Of a stretch of 64,000 nt of DNA, positions 24,171 to 32,435 are shown in pieces (the stretch's first letter is position 1; each line of letters begins with the position of its first letter). The notes below the pieces were generated by a model. The model was not told the DNA's origin. It did not search any database and saw only the letters and a list, made by a program, of their open reading frames with translations. The position numbers and the translations under genes are program-made. The stretch comes from Agromyces intestinalis (GTDB lineage Bacteria > Actinomycetota > Actinomycetes > Actinomycetales > Microbacteriaceae), in NCBI RefSeq assembly GCF_008365295.1, contig NZ_CP043505.1, positions 2,976,001-3,040,000 on the forward strand, written 5' to 3'.

Positions 24171-25320
24171 CCGCTGCACGGAACCAGGCCGCATCGGGCA
24201 GGCGCGCGAGGAACGTGCCCGCGACGATCGTGATGAGCACGTAGGCCGTGGCCAGCGGCGCGAGCGCGGGCGTCACCCCAGCCCCGACCGCGAGTCCCGC
24301 GATCACGATCGAGAACTCGCCACGCGGGGTCAGCGCGAAGCCCGCACGCCACTGGCCGAGCAGGCCGACGCCCGCGCGCCGTGCGGTGTACATGCCGGTG
24401 AGCACCTTCGTCGCGATCGTGACGACGGCCAGCCCGAGCGCGGGCAGCAGCATCGACACCAGGGCCGACCAGTCGGTCGTCAGCCCGAAGAACACGAAGA
24501 AGATCGCCGCGAACAGATCGCGCAGCGGTGTCAGCACCTGGCTCGCGTTCTCGGCCACCCGGCCCGAAAGCGCGATGCCCACGAGGAACGCGCCGACCGC
24601 GGCCGACACGCTGACCTCGGCGGCCAGGCCCGCGACGAGCATCGTGAGGCCGAGCACGCCGAGCAGCAGCGGCTCGAACTCGTCGGCGGGGAAGAGCCTC
24701 GATACGACGTGCCCGTGGCGCAGCGCCACGTAGAGGATGACCACGACCACGGCCACCGCGATCGCGACCGAGATCGCGCCCTGCAGCAGGCTCACTCCCA
24801 CCACGATCGCCGAGAGCACCGGCAGATAGAACGCCATCGCGAGGTCTTCGATCACCAGCACGGCGAGGATGCCCGGCGTCTCGCGGTTCGAGAGACGACC
24901 GAGATCGCGGAGCAGCTTCGCGATCACGCCCGACGACGACACCCAGGTCACGCCGGCGAGTGCGACCGCCGCGATCGGACCCCATCCCAGCAGGAACGCG
25001 AACGCGGCGCCGGGCAGTGCGTTCAACAGGCCGTCGACGAGGCCGGCGGCGCGCGAGGACTTGAGCCCGCCGAACAGCTCTTCGGCGGTGTACTCGAGGC
25101 CGAGGAGCGCCAGCAGCAGGATGACCCCGATCTCGGAGCCGACCTGGAAGAACTCCTCGCTCGCGTCGAGCGGCAGCACGCCGCCCTCTCCGAACGCGAG
25201 GCCGAGCAACAGGTACACGGGAATCGGCGAGACGCCGAACCGGATCGCGAGCCGGCCGAGCAGGCTCATGCCGAGAAGCAGCGCGCCGACCTCGATCAGG
25301 AGCAGCGTGGTCTCGTGCAT
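24139..25320 (-). CDS. CPA2-family K+/H+ antiporter membrane subunit (KefB/KhtU-like)
   Basis: 393 residues, about 12 TM helices. The Na+/H+ exchanger fold is visible: VYLLLGLAFGEGGVLPLD, GVILLLALLGLEYTAEEL, a VTWVSSSGVIAKLLRDLG crossover segment, and LTPRGEFSIVIAGLAVGAG near the end (the conserved R/GE-F motif). It lacks a C-terminal TrkA-N domain; the regulatory subunit is the separate gene 11 bp upstream at 25332-25826, as in the KhtTU pair. It probably exports K+ in exchange for protons under alkaline or high-K+ conditions. Confidence 0.92.
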   Translation of the reverse strand: MHETTLLLIEVGALLLGMSLLGRLAIRFGVSPIPVYLLLGLAFGEGGVLPLDASEEFFQVGSEIGVILLLALLGLEYTAEELFGGLKSSRAAGLVDGLLNALPGAAFAFLLGWGPIAAVALAGVTWVSSSGVIAKLLRDLGRLSNRETPGILAVLVIEDLAMAFYLPVLSAIVVGVSLLQGAISVAIAVAVVVVILYVALRHGHVVSRLFPADEFEPLLLGVLGLTMLVAGLAAEVSVSAAVGAFLVGIALSGRVAENASQVLTPLRDLFAAIFFVFFGLTTDWSALVSMLLPALGLAVVTIATKVLTGMYTARRAGVGLLGQWRAGFALTPRGEFSIVIAGLAVGAGVTPALAPLATAYVLITIVAGTFLARLPDAAWFRAAVRRQAVRPPV

Positions 25321-25331
25321 GGAACCGCCGC

Positions 25332-25826
25332 TCAGCCGGGACCGTTGGCGAGCAGACGCGAGACGCCGTCGAGACCCTCACGCGTGCCGACCGCGACGAT
25401 CACGTCACCGGGCCGCAACGGCTCGGTCGGCGTGGGCGACGGGATCACCGCGCCGTCGCGCACGATCGCCACGATCGAGGCGTGCGTGCGGGTGCGCGCC
25501 TTCGTGTCGCCGAGGGTGCGGTTCAGGTACGGGGAGTCGGTGGGCAACGCGATCTGCTCGGTGTAGAGCCCGGCCGTCTCGTCGGACAGGCTCGTCAGGC
25601 GGCTGAGCATCACCGAGGCGCCGAGCACGTCGGCGAGCGCCGCCGCCTCGTCGTCGTTCAGCGGAATGCTGTCGCGACAGGCGTCGGGGTCGTCGGCGTC
25701 GAACACGCCGAGGTCGCGCTCACCATCGCGGTGCGAGACGACGCTGATGCGTCGACCGCCCACGGTCACGAGGTCGTGACGCACGCCGATTCCCGGCAGG
25801 TCGACCTTCTCGATGCGAATTCCCAC
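25332..25826 (-). CDS. KhtT-like TrkA-C domain regulatory subunit of the antiporter
   Basis: 164 residues, cytoplasmic. The N-terminal half (IEKVDLPGIGVRHDLVTVGG, VVSHRDGERDLGVFD) matches the KhtT N-domain. The C-terminal half (IVAIVRDGAVIPSPTPTEPLRPGDVIVAVGTREGLDGV) is an RCK C-terminal ligand-binding domain. It probably gates the downstream antiporter in response to a nucleotide such as cyclic di-AMP or to pH. The GTG start follows TACTAT (25839 down to 25834) by seven bases, indicating a leaderless mRNA for the two-gene operon. Confidence 0.88.
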   Translation of the reverse strand: MGIRIEKVDLPGIGVRHDLVTVGGRRISVVSHRDGERDLGVFDADDPDACRDSIPLNDDEAAALADVLGASVMLSRLTSLSDETAGLYTEQIALPTDSPYLNRTLGDTKARTRTHASIVAIVRDGAVIPSPTPTEPLRPGDVIVAVGTREGLDGVSRLLANGPG

Positions 25827-25833
25827 GGCGGCA

Positions 25834-25839
25834 ATAGTA
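25834..25839 (-). promoter_or_regulatory. -10 element of the antiporter operon
   Basis: TACTAT on the minus strand ends seven bases before the GTG of the KhtT-like gene. There is no Shine-Dalgarno between them. Confidence 0.5.
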
Positions 25840-25881
25840 ACCCCGTGAGCGGGTGGCGGCGGCACGGCGGCCGCATCGTCT

Positions 25882-26781
25882 TCAGCGGCGCGTCGCGCGG
25901 GTGCGCAGTTCGAGCACGGGTGTGCCCTCGTCGTCGACGAGGGCGAACTCGGGCGCGATGGACGCGAACTCGGCGAGGGATGCCACATGCGTGCCCCCGC
26001 ACGGGATGCGCGCCGTGCCGTCGGGCAGCTCGCACACCCATTCGCGCAGGTCGGTGAGGCCATCGCCCGAGCGTTCGATGCGAACGGATGCTCCGCTCGA
26101 GATCCAGTCCGCGAGTTGCGCGGTCATGGCGGTGGCCGCGTCGTCGAGCACCCCGGGCAGCTCGGCGATCGCGACGCCCTTGCGTCGCAGCGAGGAGTTG
26201 AGCCGGTACCGGTCGAGCGACCCGTTCGGCACGATGGTCGACGACTGGATCGCAGCCTGGTCGAAATCGGGGGCGCCGAGCGCGTCGGTGCGCCACTGCT
26301 TCGACCAGAGGCCGCCGAATGCGCGATTGAGGGCGAGCGACACGACGTGGCAGGCGGTGTGCCCGGCGGACAACTCGGCGCGAAGCGCGGCATCCGCCTC
26401 GATCTCGACCTCGTCGCCCTCGGCGACCTGCGCGTCGGCGGCGACCAGGTGCGCGACGATGAACGCCCAGCCCTCGGTGCCGCGGCGCACCGGCACGTCG
26501 GCGCCGAGGTGCAGCACCTCGCCGTCGGTCGCGCCGACCACCGCATCGAGCACCTCGATCTCGGCAGAATCGGGCGCGCCCGAGCCCGCGTCGCCGACCC
26601 TCAGCACCGCCCGGTCGGCGGGTTGGTCGGGCCACGAGGCGTCGACCGGGTGGCAGCTCGTCGCGGCGGTGATGACGGCGAGCCGTCCGTCGGCCGTCGG
26701 CTCGACGTGCAGCACGCGCGAGCGGGCGACGAGGTCGCCGGCGGGGTAGGTGACGATCGTGTCGGCGACGGGGAGCGTCAC
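25882..26781 (-). CDS. Free-standing alanyl-tRNA editing (AlaX-type) metal-dependent hydrolase
   Basis: 299 residues. The zinc-binding editing motifs of the AlaRS/ThrRS second additional domain are both present: AGHTACHVVSLALN (HxxxH) and CGGTHVASL (CxxxH). AlaX proteins deacylate Ser- or Gly-tRNA(Ala) in trans. The N-terminal ~110 residues resemble the AlaRS-like beta-barrel (VTYPAGDLVARSRVLHVEP). A GTG start overlaps the stop of the small membrane protein upstream (26778-26781), so they form an operon. The motifs are intact and activity is likely. Substrate specificity is not decided. Confidence 0.85.
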   Translation of the reverse strand: MTLPVADTIVTYPAGDLVARSRVLHVEPTADGRLAVITAATSCHPVDASWPDQPADRAVLRVGDAGSGAPDSAEIEVLDAVVGATDGEVLHLGADVPVRRGTEGWAFIVAHLVAADAQVAEGDEVEIEADAALRAELSAGHTACHVVSLALNRAFGGLWSKQWRTDALGAPDFDQAAIQSSTIVPNGSLDRYRLNSSLRRKGVAIAELPGVLDDAATAMTAQLADWISSGASVRIERSGDGLTDLREWVCELPDGTARIPCGGTHVASLAEFASIAPEFALVDDEGTPVLELRTRATRR

Positions 26782-26954
26782 CGTCCGCCGCCGCGGCCGA
26801 GCAGCGTGGTCGGGATCGCGAGCGCGGTCGCCACGCAGAGGATCCCTGCGAAGAACACCAGCGCCTCGAACCCGGGAACCAGCTCGGCGACGCCGAACAG
26901 CCACAGGCCGAATACGAAGATCGCCATGGCGATCAGGAACAGCACGCCGTTCAT
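26778..26954 (-). CDS. Small two-TM hypothetical membrane protein (58 aa)
   Basis: Two hydrophobic helices, GVLFLIAMAIFVFGLWLFGV and LVFFAGILCVATALAIPTT, are separated by a short AELVPGFEA loop, and the end is basic (LLGRGGGR). The ATG at 26954 has GAGGGAG five bases upstream and is favoured over the GTG at 26960. It is coupled to the AlaX-like gene. No family or function is recognised. Confidence 0.65.
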   Translation of the reverse strand: MNGVLFLIAMAIFVFGLWLFGVAELVPGFEALVFFAGILCVATALAIPTTLLGRGGGR

Positions 26955-27021
26955 CTGCACTCCCTCGGTCAGCGGCGCGGCACGGCCGCGCGGTCAGTCT
27001 ATCGAGGGCGCGCCGGTCGGC

Positions 27022-28179
27022 TCAGCTCGCCACCGGCCCCAGCCACGCGTTGGCGATGGTCGAATGCGCCGACTCGTCGTCGGAGGGGTGGAAGACCCCG
27101 GCGAGCACGTCGCGGTACAGCCGCCCGAGTTCCGAGCCGGCGAAATAGGATGACCCGCCGGCGACCCGCACCGCCTGGTCGACGACGTGCTTGGCGGTCT
27201 CGGTGGCCCGCACCTTCGCGCCGGACAACTTCGCGAACCAGAACGCGCCGTGGTCGACAACGCCGTCGACGTCGCGCGCGAGCGACACCAGCTGCGGCTC
27301 GATCGCGTCGTGCGCGAGGGCCGCGTCGGCGATGCGCCACCGGATGTCGGGGTCGTCCGCGAGCGGGCGCCCCTCGTTCTTCATCGAGGTGCGGCGCCGG
27401 GCCGCTGCCACCGCGAGCTCGAGCGCGCGGGCGCCGATGCCCGTGTAGACGGCGCCGAGCAGCAGTTCGAAGCACGCGAAGATGCCGAAGATGAGCGGGT
27501 CGGCGTTGGGGCCGGGCTCGAGTCGGCGCACGATCCGGTCGGGTGCCGCGTACGCGCCGTCGAGCACGGTCGTGCGGCTCTGGCTCGCACGCATGCCGAG
27601 CGTGTCCCAGTCGTCGAGGATCCGCACGTCGGGGTCGTCGCGGTCGATGAACCCGTAGACGATCTTGGGCGCGTCGTCCGAGGTCGTGTCGAGGCCCATC
27701 GTGCCGAGGCGGGTCCACGCGGGAGAGAGCGATGTGAAGATCTTGCGACCCGTGTACCGGTACCCGCCGTCGGGCTGCGGATCGGCGACGGTGCGCGAGC
27801 CGAACAGCATGAGGTCGTTGCCGGCCTCGGAGATGCCGAACCCGAACACTTCGCCCTCGCCGGCCTCGCGCTGCAGGAACTCGAGCGTGTCGTCGCCGCG
27901 GTCGCGCAGCACCTTCGCCACGCCCGTCCAGACGAGGTGCATGTTCACGGCGAGCGCGGTCGCCGGCGCCGCGCCCGCGAGCCGGATCTGCGCGCGCACC
28001 GCATCGTCGAGACCCCACCCGAGACCGCCGAACTCTTCGGGCACGAGCGAGCGCAGGTACCCGGCCTGCTGCAGTTCGCGCAGGTCGTCGTCGAAGAACG
28101 CGTTGCGGGCATCGTAGTCGGCGGCGCGGTCGCGGATCCGGTCGAGCAGGTCGTCGGTGAGCAGCGTTTCCGGGGTCAC
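27022..28179 (-). CDS. Acyl-CoA dehydrogenase-like flavoprotein
   Basis: 385 residues, the typical length. Three ACAD regions are visible: an N-terminal helical domain (LRELQQAGYLRSLVPEEFGGLGWG), a middle beta domain (FGFGISEAGNDLM, YRYTGRKIFTSLSPAW, LDDWDTLGMRASQSRTTVLDG) and a C-terminal helical FAD domain ending with VAGGSSYFAGSELGRLYRDVLAGVFHPSDDE. The catalytic base position differs between subfamilies and I cannot assign it safely. Relatives include hydroxylase-type ACADs. GTG start. No beta-oxidation partners are adjacent. Confidence 0.88.
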   Translation of the reverse strand: MTPETLLTDDLLDRIRDRAADYDARNAFFDDDLRELQQAGYLRSLVPEEFGGLGWGLDDAVRAQIRLAGAAPATALAVNMHLVWTGVAKVLRDRGDDTLEFLQREAGEGEVFGFGISEAGNDLMLFGSRTVADPQPDGGYRYTGRKIFTSLSPAWTRLGTMGLDTTSDDAPKIVYGFIDRDDPDVRILDDWDTLGMRASQSRTTVLDGAYAAPDRIVRRLEPGPNADPLIFGIFACFELLLGAVYTGIGARALELAVAAARRRTSMKNEGRPLADDPDIRWRIADAALAHDAIEPQLVSLARDVDGVVDHGAFWFAKLSGAKVRATETAKHVVDQAVRVAGGSSYFAGSELGRLYRDVLAGVFHPSDDESAHSTIANAWLGPVAS

Positions 28180-28206
28180 GCCGTCAGCCTACGCCGGGCG
28201 GGGCGG

Positions 28207-29154
28207 TCAGCGATCGGATGCTTCGTCGGTCGCCCGCGGCTCAGGTGCCGCCGAGGCATCCGATCGACGACGACGCGACCGTGTCACCGCGAGCACGATG
28301 CCGAGCACGATCGCCCCGAGCACCGCGAGCGACACGAGCCACGGCAGCAGCGCGCCGATCACCACCAGCAGCCCCGACCCGAACGCGACGAGTGCCGCCC
28401 AGCCGGCCTGCAGGCCGTCCCAGAACGTCGCGGGCTGCGGTGTCGGCGCGACGCGTTCGGTGATCAGCTCGACCGAGAGCGTCGAGAAGTCCACCTGGTC
28501 GACGAGCGCGTCGCGCTGCGCGGTGAGGCCGTCGAGCTCGGCCTGGCGCACGGTCAGCTCGGATTCGATCTCGATGAGGTCGGCGGTCGTCTCGGCCTGG
28601 CCGATGAGGGCTTCGAGCCGGTCGACCGAGGCGCTGAGCGCGTCGATGCGCGCGTCGAGGTCTTCGCGCTGCTGCGTGACGTCGTTCGCGTCGATCGAGA
28701 CCGAGTTGACCGTGCCGAGCTCGCGCAGGTCGTCGACGGCGGCGTCGAGCCGGTCGACGGGGATGCGCAGCGTCAGTTGCGCCCGCGCGTCCGACGTGTC
28801 GGTGCCGGGCGTCTCGCTGCGGTGGTCGACCCGGCCGCCCGCGTCGGTCGCGATGTCGGCCGCCTCGTCGGCGGCCGCGATCGGGTCGTCGGCGGTGATC
28901 GAGATCCAGCCGGTCTTGATCACGCTGCGATCGGCGTCGGATGCCTCGATCGCCGCCGACTCGTCGGCGGCGCCACCGGCGTCGACTGCCGGGCCCTCGG
29001 GCATCGGCTGCATCGGGATGCCGGCCTCGGAATCCGGCGACGAGGTCATGGAGCCGCCTGCCGAGCATCCCACCAGGAGCAGGGCCGAGAGCGCGGCGAC
29101 CCCCGCCGCCGGGGCGAGCCGTCGGGCCCACGAACGCGTCGCTGCAGATGTCAT
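28207..29154 (-). CDS. DUF4349 domain lipoprotein
   Basis: 315 residues. The signal peptide has lipobox LLVGC (Cys30). A Gly/Met/Pro/Ala-rich spacer leads to the DUF4349 domain (VIKTGWISITADDPIAAADEAADIA, LTLRIPVDRLDAAVDDL). A coiled coil follows (DLDARIDALSASVDRLEALI to RDALVDQVDFSTLSVEL). One or two C-terminal TM segments (LVVIGALLPWLVSLAVLGAIVLGIVLA) end in a basic Arg cluster. DUF4349 proteins are envelope proteins of unknown role. TAGCCT at 29166 down to 29161 lies six bases before the ATG at 29154, so that start is chosen over the GTG at 29160. Confidence 0.88.
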   Translation of the reverse strand: MTSAATRSWARRLAPAAGVAALSALLLVGCSAGGSMTSSPDSEAGIPMQPMPEGPAVDAGGAADESAAIEASDADRSVIKTGWISITADDPIAAADEAADIATDAGGRVDHRSETPGTDTSDARAQLTLRIPVDRLDAAVDDLRELGTVNSVSIDANDVTQQREDLDARIDALSASVDRLEALIGQAETTADLIEIESELTVRQAELDGLTAQRDALVDQVDFSTLSVELITERVAPTPQPATFWDGLQAGWAALVAFGSGLLVVIGALLPWLVSLAVLGAIVLGIVLAVTRSRRRRSDASAAPEPRATDEASDR

Positions 29155-29160
29155 GGCCAC

Positions 29161-29166
29161 AGGCTA
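29161..29166 (-). promoter_or_regulatory. -10 element of DUF4349 gene
   Basis: TAGCCT on the minus strand lies exactly six bases upstream of the ATG at 29154, consistent with leaderless transcription. The remaining gap to 29421 holds no other gene that I can support. Confidence 0.45.
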
Positions 29167-29421
29167 TTGGCGGGTCTGATCCGGGTGAAGACGCGCCGGG
29201 CGACGGTCCGGTCACGGTTCGATTCCGCTTCGGACACGATCGCCGGCCATCCCCAACCATCGCCCATCCCCGTACGTCCCCCACGATGCTTTGTTCAGGA
29301 ACGTCGGCCGAAATCGCACCGTTCTCAGGAGAACACGCCGTGCTCGTCGCCGTTCCGACCCGTTACGCCTGAAAAGCGCGCAGGGGCGCCGGCACGCCGG
29401 CGGGGCGGGGGAGCGGGGTGT

Positions 29422-30264
29422 TCAGTCGAGGTCGGGGTCGCGGCCGGTGCGGTGGCCGGTCTCGAGCGCGGCGATCGCGCCGAGGTCGTCGGCGTCGAGC
29501 GCGAACCCGAACACGTCGAGGTTCTCTCGGATGCGCTCGGGGCTCGACGCCTTCGGGATCACGACGTTGCCGAGCTGCACGTGCCAGCGCAGCACGATCT
29601 GCGCGGGCGTGCGCCCGTGCTTCGCGGCGAGCCGGTCGAGGGTCGGGTCGCCGAGGACGCGACCGCGGGCGAGCGGCGACCAGGCCTCGGTCAGGATGCC
29701 CCGTTCGGTGTCGAACGTGCGCACCGCGTGCTGCGGCAGCCAGGGGTGCAGCTCGACCTGGTCGATCACGGGCGCCACGCCGGTCTCGTCGACGAGCCGT
29801 TCGATGTGGTGCGGGTGGAAGTTCGACACCCCGATCGACCGCACCCGGCCCTCGTCGCGCAGCCGGATGAGCGCCCGCCACGTGTCGACGTACCGATCCT
29901 GCGACGGCACCGGCCAGTGGATGAGGTACAGGTCGAGCACGTCGAGGCCGAGCCGGCCCATGGACGCGTCGAACGCGCGCAGCGTCTCGTCGAAGCCGTG
30001 GTCGTCGTTCCACACCTTCGTCGTGACGAACAGCTCGTCGCGCGGCACGGGCGCGCGACGCACGGCACGGCCGACGCCTTCCTCGTTGCCGTACAGCGTC
30101 GCCGTGTCGAGGTGCCGGTAGCCCGCTGCGACGGCCGCGAGCGCGAGCCGCTCGGCGTCGTCGGCGGGCACCTTGTACAGCCCGTACCCGAGCTGCGGGA
30201 TGCGATGGCCGTCGTGCATGCTCACGAGCGGCGCGAGGGGCAGGGGATCGCTGGTCTGAGACAT
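29422..30264 (-). CDS. Aldo/keto reductase
   Basis: 280 residues, single AKR domain (TIM barrel, NADPH-dependent carbonyl reduction). Catalytic tetrad elements are seen as [18 protein letters not shown] (Asp, Tyr), VTTKVWNDD (Lys) and LYLIHWPVP (His). The C-terminal NADPH-binding segment is VVIPKASSPERIRENLDVF. It resembles 2,5-diketo-D-gluconic acid reductase-type AKR5 proteins. A second, closely related AKR lies at 36495. It is followed on the same strand (upstream) by the MFS gene, 27 bp away, so the two may be cotranscribed. Confidence 0.93.
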   Translation of the reverse strand: MSQTSDPLPLAPLVSMHDGHRIPQLGYGLYKVPADDAERLALAAVAAGYRHLDTATLYGNEEGVGRAVRRAPVPRDELFVTTKVWNDDHGFDETLRAFDASMGRLGLDVLDLYLIHWPVPSQDRYVDTWRALIRLRDEGRVRSIGVSNFHPHHIERLVDETGVAPVIDQVELHPWLPQHAVRTFDTERGILTEAWSPLARGRVLGDPTLDRLAAKHGRTPAQIVLRWHVQLGNVVIPKASSPERIRENLDVFGFALDADDLGAIAALETGHRTGRDPDLD

Positions 30265-30291
30265 CCGTATCGTCCTGTTCAGCTCGTCGGA

Positions 30292-31500
30292 TCAGCTGGG
30301 CGTCAGCGGCACCGGCTCGGTGTCGGGGATCGGGGACGCGTCGCGGCCGCGCAGGTCGGGATGCCACCGGCGCCCGATGACGCCCGCCAGCGTCGCGAGT
30401 CCGGCGAGCACCGCCGCCGCCCAGAACGCCCCGACCGCGGTGTATCCATCGATGAGGAAGCCCGCGAGCGCAGACCCGAGGGCCGCACCGATGAGTTGCC
30501 CGGTGCCGACCCAGCCGTACGCCTCGGCGGTATCCGAGAACTTCACGCTGGCCGACACGATCGCGAACAGCACCGCGAGCGCGGGCGCGATGCCGATGCC
30601 GGCGATGAGCAGGGTGACCGACAGCCACGGCAGGTTCATGCCGAACGCCGCGAGCGACATGCCGACGAACACGATGAGCATGCGCCGCGCGGTGGCCCAG
30701 GGGCCGATCTGCACGTGGCCGAGCAGCAGACCGCCGGCGAGGCTGCCGATGGAGAAGATCGCGAGCACGATGCCGGCCTCGGCGCCGTCGTGGCCGAACA
30801 CCGCGACCACGCCGGCCTCGACGGCGGCGCACGCGCCGATCATCAGGAACCCGACGACGGTCGCGAGCAGCACCGCGGGCCGGGCGAGCACCGCGCCCAG
30901 CCGGCGTTTCGAGCGGGGGATGCGCACCCGCCCGAGCTCGGGCGACGAGATGAACCAGATGCCGCCGACGACCATCATCACGGCCGCGAGCAGGATGCCC
31001 CAGATGGTGCCGATCTGCGTCGACACGAAGGTCGTGACGACGGGGCCGACGACCCAGATGATCTCCTGCGCCGATGCGTCGAGCGAGAACAGCGGGGTGA
31101 GCTGGCGCGAGTTCACCATCTTCGGGTAGATCGTGCGCACCGCCGACTGCACGGGCGGGGTCGCGAGGCCCCCGATGAGCCCGATGATCATGTACGCCGC
31201 CAGGTTCGGCGGGATGACGCCGATCGCGACGACCGAGGCCGCGCAGATCACGAGCGTGGTGATGAGCACGGGCCGCATGCCGAGGCGCCCCATCAGCCGG
31301 CTCGTGAGCGGGCCGGCGACGGCTTGCCCGATCGAGGTCGCGGCGAGCACGAGCCCGGCCGCGCCGTACGAGTCCATCTGTCGTTCGACGTGCAGCAGGA
31401 ACGCGAGCGAGAGCATCCCCGAGGGGAACCGTGCCGTGAGCTGTGCGGCGATGATGCGCGCGACGCCCGGCACCCTCAGCAGCTCGCCGTACCCTCCCAC
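30292..31500 (-). CDS. MFS transporter (12 TM)
   Basis: 402 residues. Motif A equivalent SRLMGRLGMRPVLITT follows TM2. Repeated hydrophobic helices include GLVLAATSIGQAVAGPLT, LLATVVGFLMIGACAAVEAGVVAVF and WVGTGQLIGAALGSALAGFLIDG. The closest style is actinobacterial MFS_1 exporters of unknown substrate. The GTG start is eight bases after TAGACT (31514 down to 31509). It is divergent from an ArsR regulator 72 bp away, which may control it. The aldo/keto reductase lies downstream. Confidence 0.87.
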   Translation of the reverse strand: MGGYGELLRVPGVARIIAAQLTARFPSGMLSLAFLLHVERQMDSYGAAGLVLAATSIGQAVAGPLTSRLMGRLGMRPVLITTLVICAASVVAIGVIPPNLAAYMIIGLIGGLATPPVQSAVRTIYPKMVNSRQLTPLFSLDASAQEIIWVVGPVVTTFVSTQIGTIWGILLAAVMMVVGGIWFISSPELGRVRIPRSKRRLGAVLARPAVLLATVVGFLMIGACAAVEAGVVAVFGHDGAEAGIVLAIFSIGSLAGGLLLGHVQIGPWATARRMLIVFVGMSLAAFGMNLPWLSVTLLIAGIGIAPALAVLFAIVSASVKFSDTAEAYGWVGTGQLIGAALGSALAGFLIDGYTAVGAFWAAAVLAGLATLAGVIGRRWHPDLRGRDASPIPDTEPVPLTPS

Positions 31501-31536
31501 GATCGTCGAGTCTATCGGGCGGCCAAGATATCAGTC

Positions 31537-31566
31537 CTGACAAATATAAGCATGAACAGATACGAT
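31537..31566 (+). promoter_or_regulatory. Promoter of ArsR/SRPBCC operon
   Basis: CTGACA (31537-31542), an 18-bp spacer and TACGAT (31561-31566) form a near-consensus promoter, and the GTG start codon is six bases further on. The surrounding AT-rich stretch (ATATCAGTCC, CAAATATAAG) is unusual for this genome and is a likely ArsR binding region shared with the divergent MFS gene. Confidence 0.6.
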
Positions 31567-31572
31567 TGGGCC

Positions 31573-31938
31573 GTGCACGCACTCGACGTCCTCGGCGACC
31601 CGGTCCGCCGACGCATCCTCGAATTGCTCGCCGACGGCGAGCGTCCCGCCGGCGACGTGGTCGACGCCATCCGCGCCGAGTTCGGCATCACGCAGCCTGC
31701 GGTCTCTCGGCACCTGCGCATCCTCCGCGAACAGGGCTTCGCGAACGCGAGGCCGGCCGGTGCGCGTCGTCTGTACGCACTCGATCACGACGGCGTCGAT
31801 CGCGCGGCCGCCGCCGTCGAGCGGTACCGCATCCAGTGGAGCCGCACGCTCGACGCGCTGCACACCGAGGTCGTACGCGGCGCGCGCGACCGCAGACGAG
31901 CGACCACGACGTCGCACCCCGGGAAGGAACGACCATGA
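31573..31938 (+). CDS. ArsR-family winged-helix regulator
   Basis: 121 residues from the GTG at 31573. The wHTH is evident: ALDVLGDPVRRRILELLADGE, then FGITQPAVSRHLRILREQGF (recognition helix) and ARPAGARRLYALDH (wing). No metal-binding Cys cluster is present, so it is of the SdpR-like, non-metal type. The ATG at 31552 lacks a ribosome-binding site, while the GTG fits the promoter spacing, so I take the GTG. It is coupled by ATGA overlap to the SRPBCC gene, a pairing seen very often in actinobacteria. Confidence 0.88.
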   Translation: MHALDVLGDPVRRRILELLADGERPAGDVVDAIRAEFGITQPAVSRHLRILREQGFANARPAGARRLYALDHDGVDRAAAAVERYRIQWSRTLDALHTEVVRGARDRRRATTTSHPGKERP

Positions 31939-32435
31939 CTCCCGACGACTGCCTCATCGAACGCACCGGCGACACCTGGCGACTGCAGCTCGAAGAGCGC
32001 TACGCCACCGACGTCGACGAGCTCTGGCAGGCGATCACCGACCCGGGTCGGCTGGCCCGGTTCATGGCGACGTACCGCGGCGAGTTCCGCGTGGGCGGCA
32101 CGTGGGAGGCGATCGGCAGCAGCGGCGACGTCTACTGCGTCGGCGTCGTGCAGGTGTGCGATCCGCCGCGCGGCTTCACGACGACCTGGCAGGTCCGCGG
32201 CGAGCACGAGACCCGGCTCGAGGTCCGGCTCGTGCCCGATGGCGGCGGCACCCGGCTCGTGCTGCGCCACGACGGGATCAGCGACACCGAGTACGGGCCC
32301 GGGTGGCACGTCTACCTCGAGGCGCTGGGCCGATACCTCGACGACCCGATCGCGCACGCCGAGCGCGACGACGCCTGGTGGGACGCCCGCTTCGCCGAGA
32401 TCGCGCCCGCCTACGAGCCGCGGTTCACGAGCTGA
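31935..32435 (+). CDS. SRPBCC/AHSA1-family protein
   Basis: 166 residues. The START/Bet v1-like fold of the AHSA1 (activator of Hsp90 ATPase homologue 1-like) group is indicated by LQLEERYATDVDELWQAITDPGRLARFM, GGTWEAIG, PPRGFTTTWQV and GTRLVLRHDGI. These proteins have a hydrophobic cavity for a lipid or small ligand. It is translationally coupled to ArsR and probably acts in the same response. Its last 11 bp overlap the 3' end of convergent hrpA. Confidence 0.88.
   Translation: MTPDDCLIERTGDTWRLQLEERYATDVDELWQAITDPGRLARFMATYRGEFRVGGTWEAIGSSGDVYCVGVVQVCDPPRGFTTTWQVRGEHETRLEVRLVPDGGGTRLVLRHDGISDTEYGPGWHVYLEALGRYLDDPIAHAERDDAWWDARFAEIAPAYEPRFTS

Noticed and set aside
27187-31938. A single 1583-codon open frame on the plus strand
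   Set aside because: It lies antisense to four well-supported genes (ACAD, DUF4349, AKR, MFS). It arises because a high-GC genome rarely has stops in the mirrored frame. Only its last part, the ArsR protein from 31573, is real.
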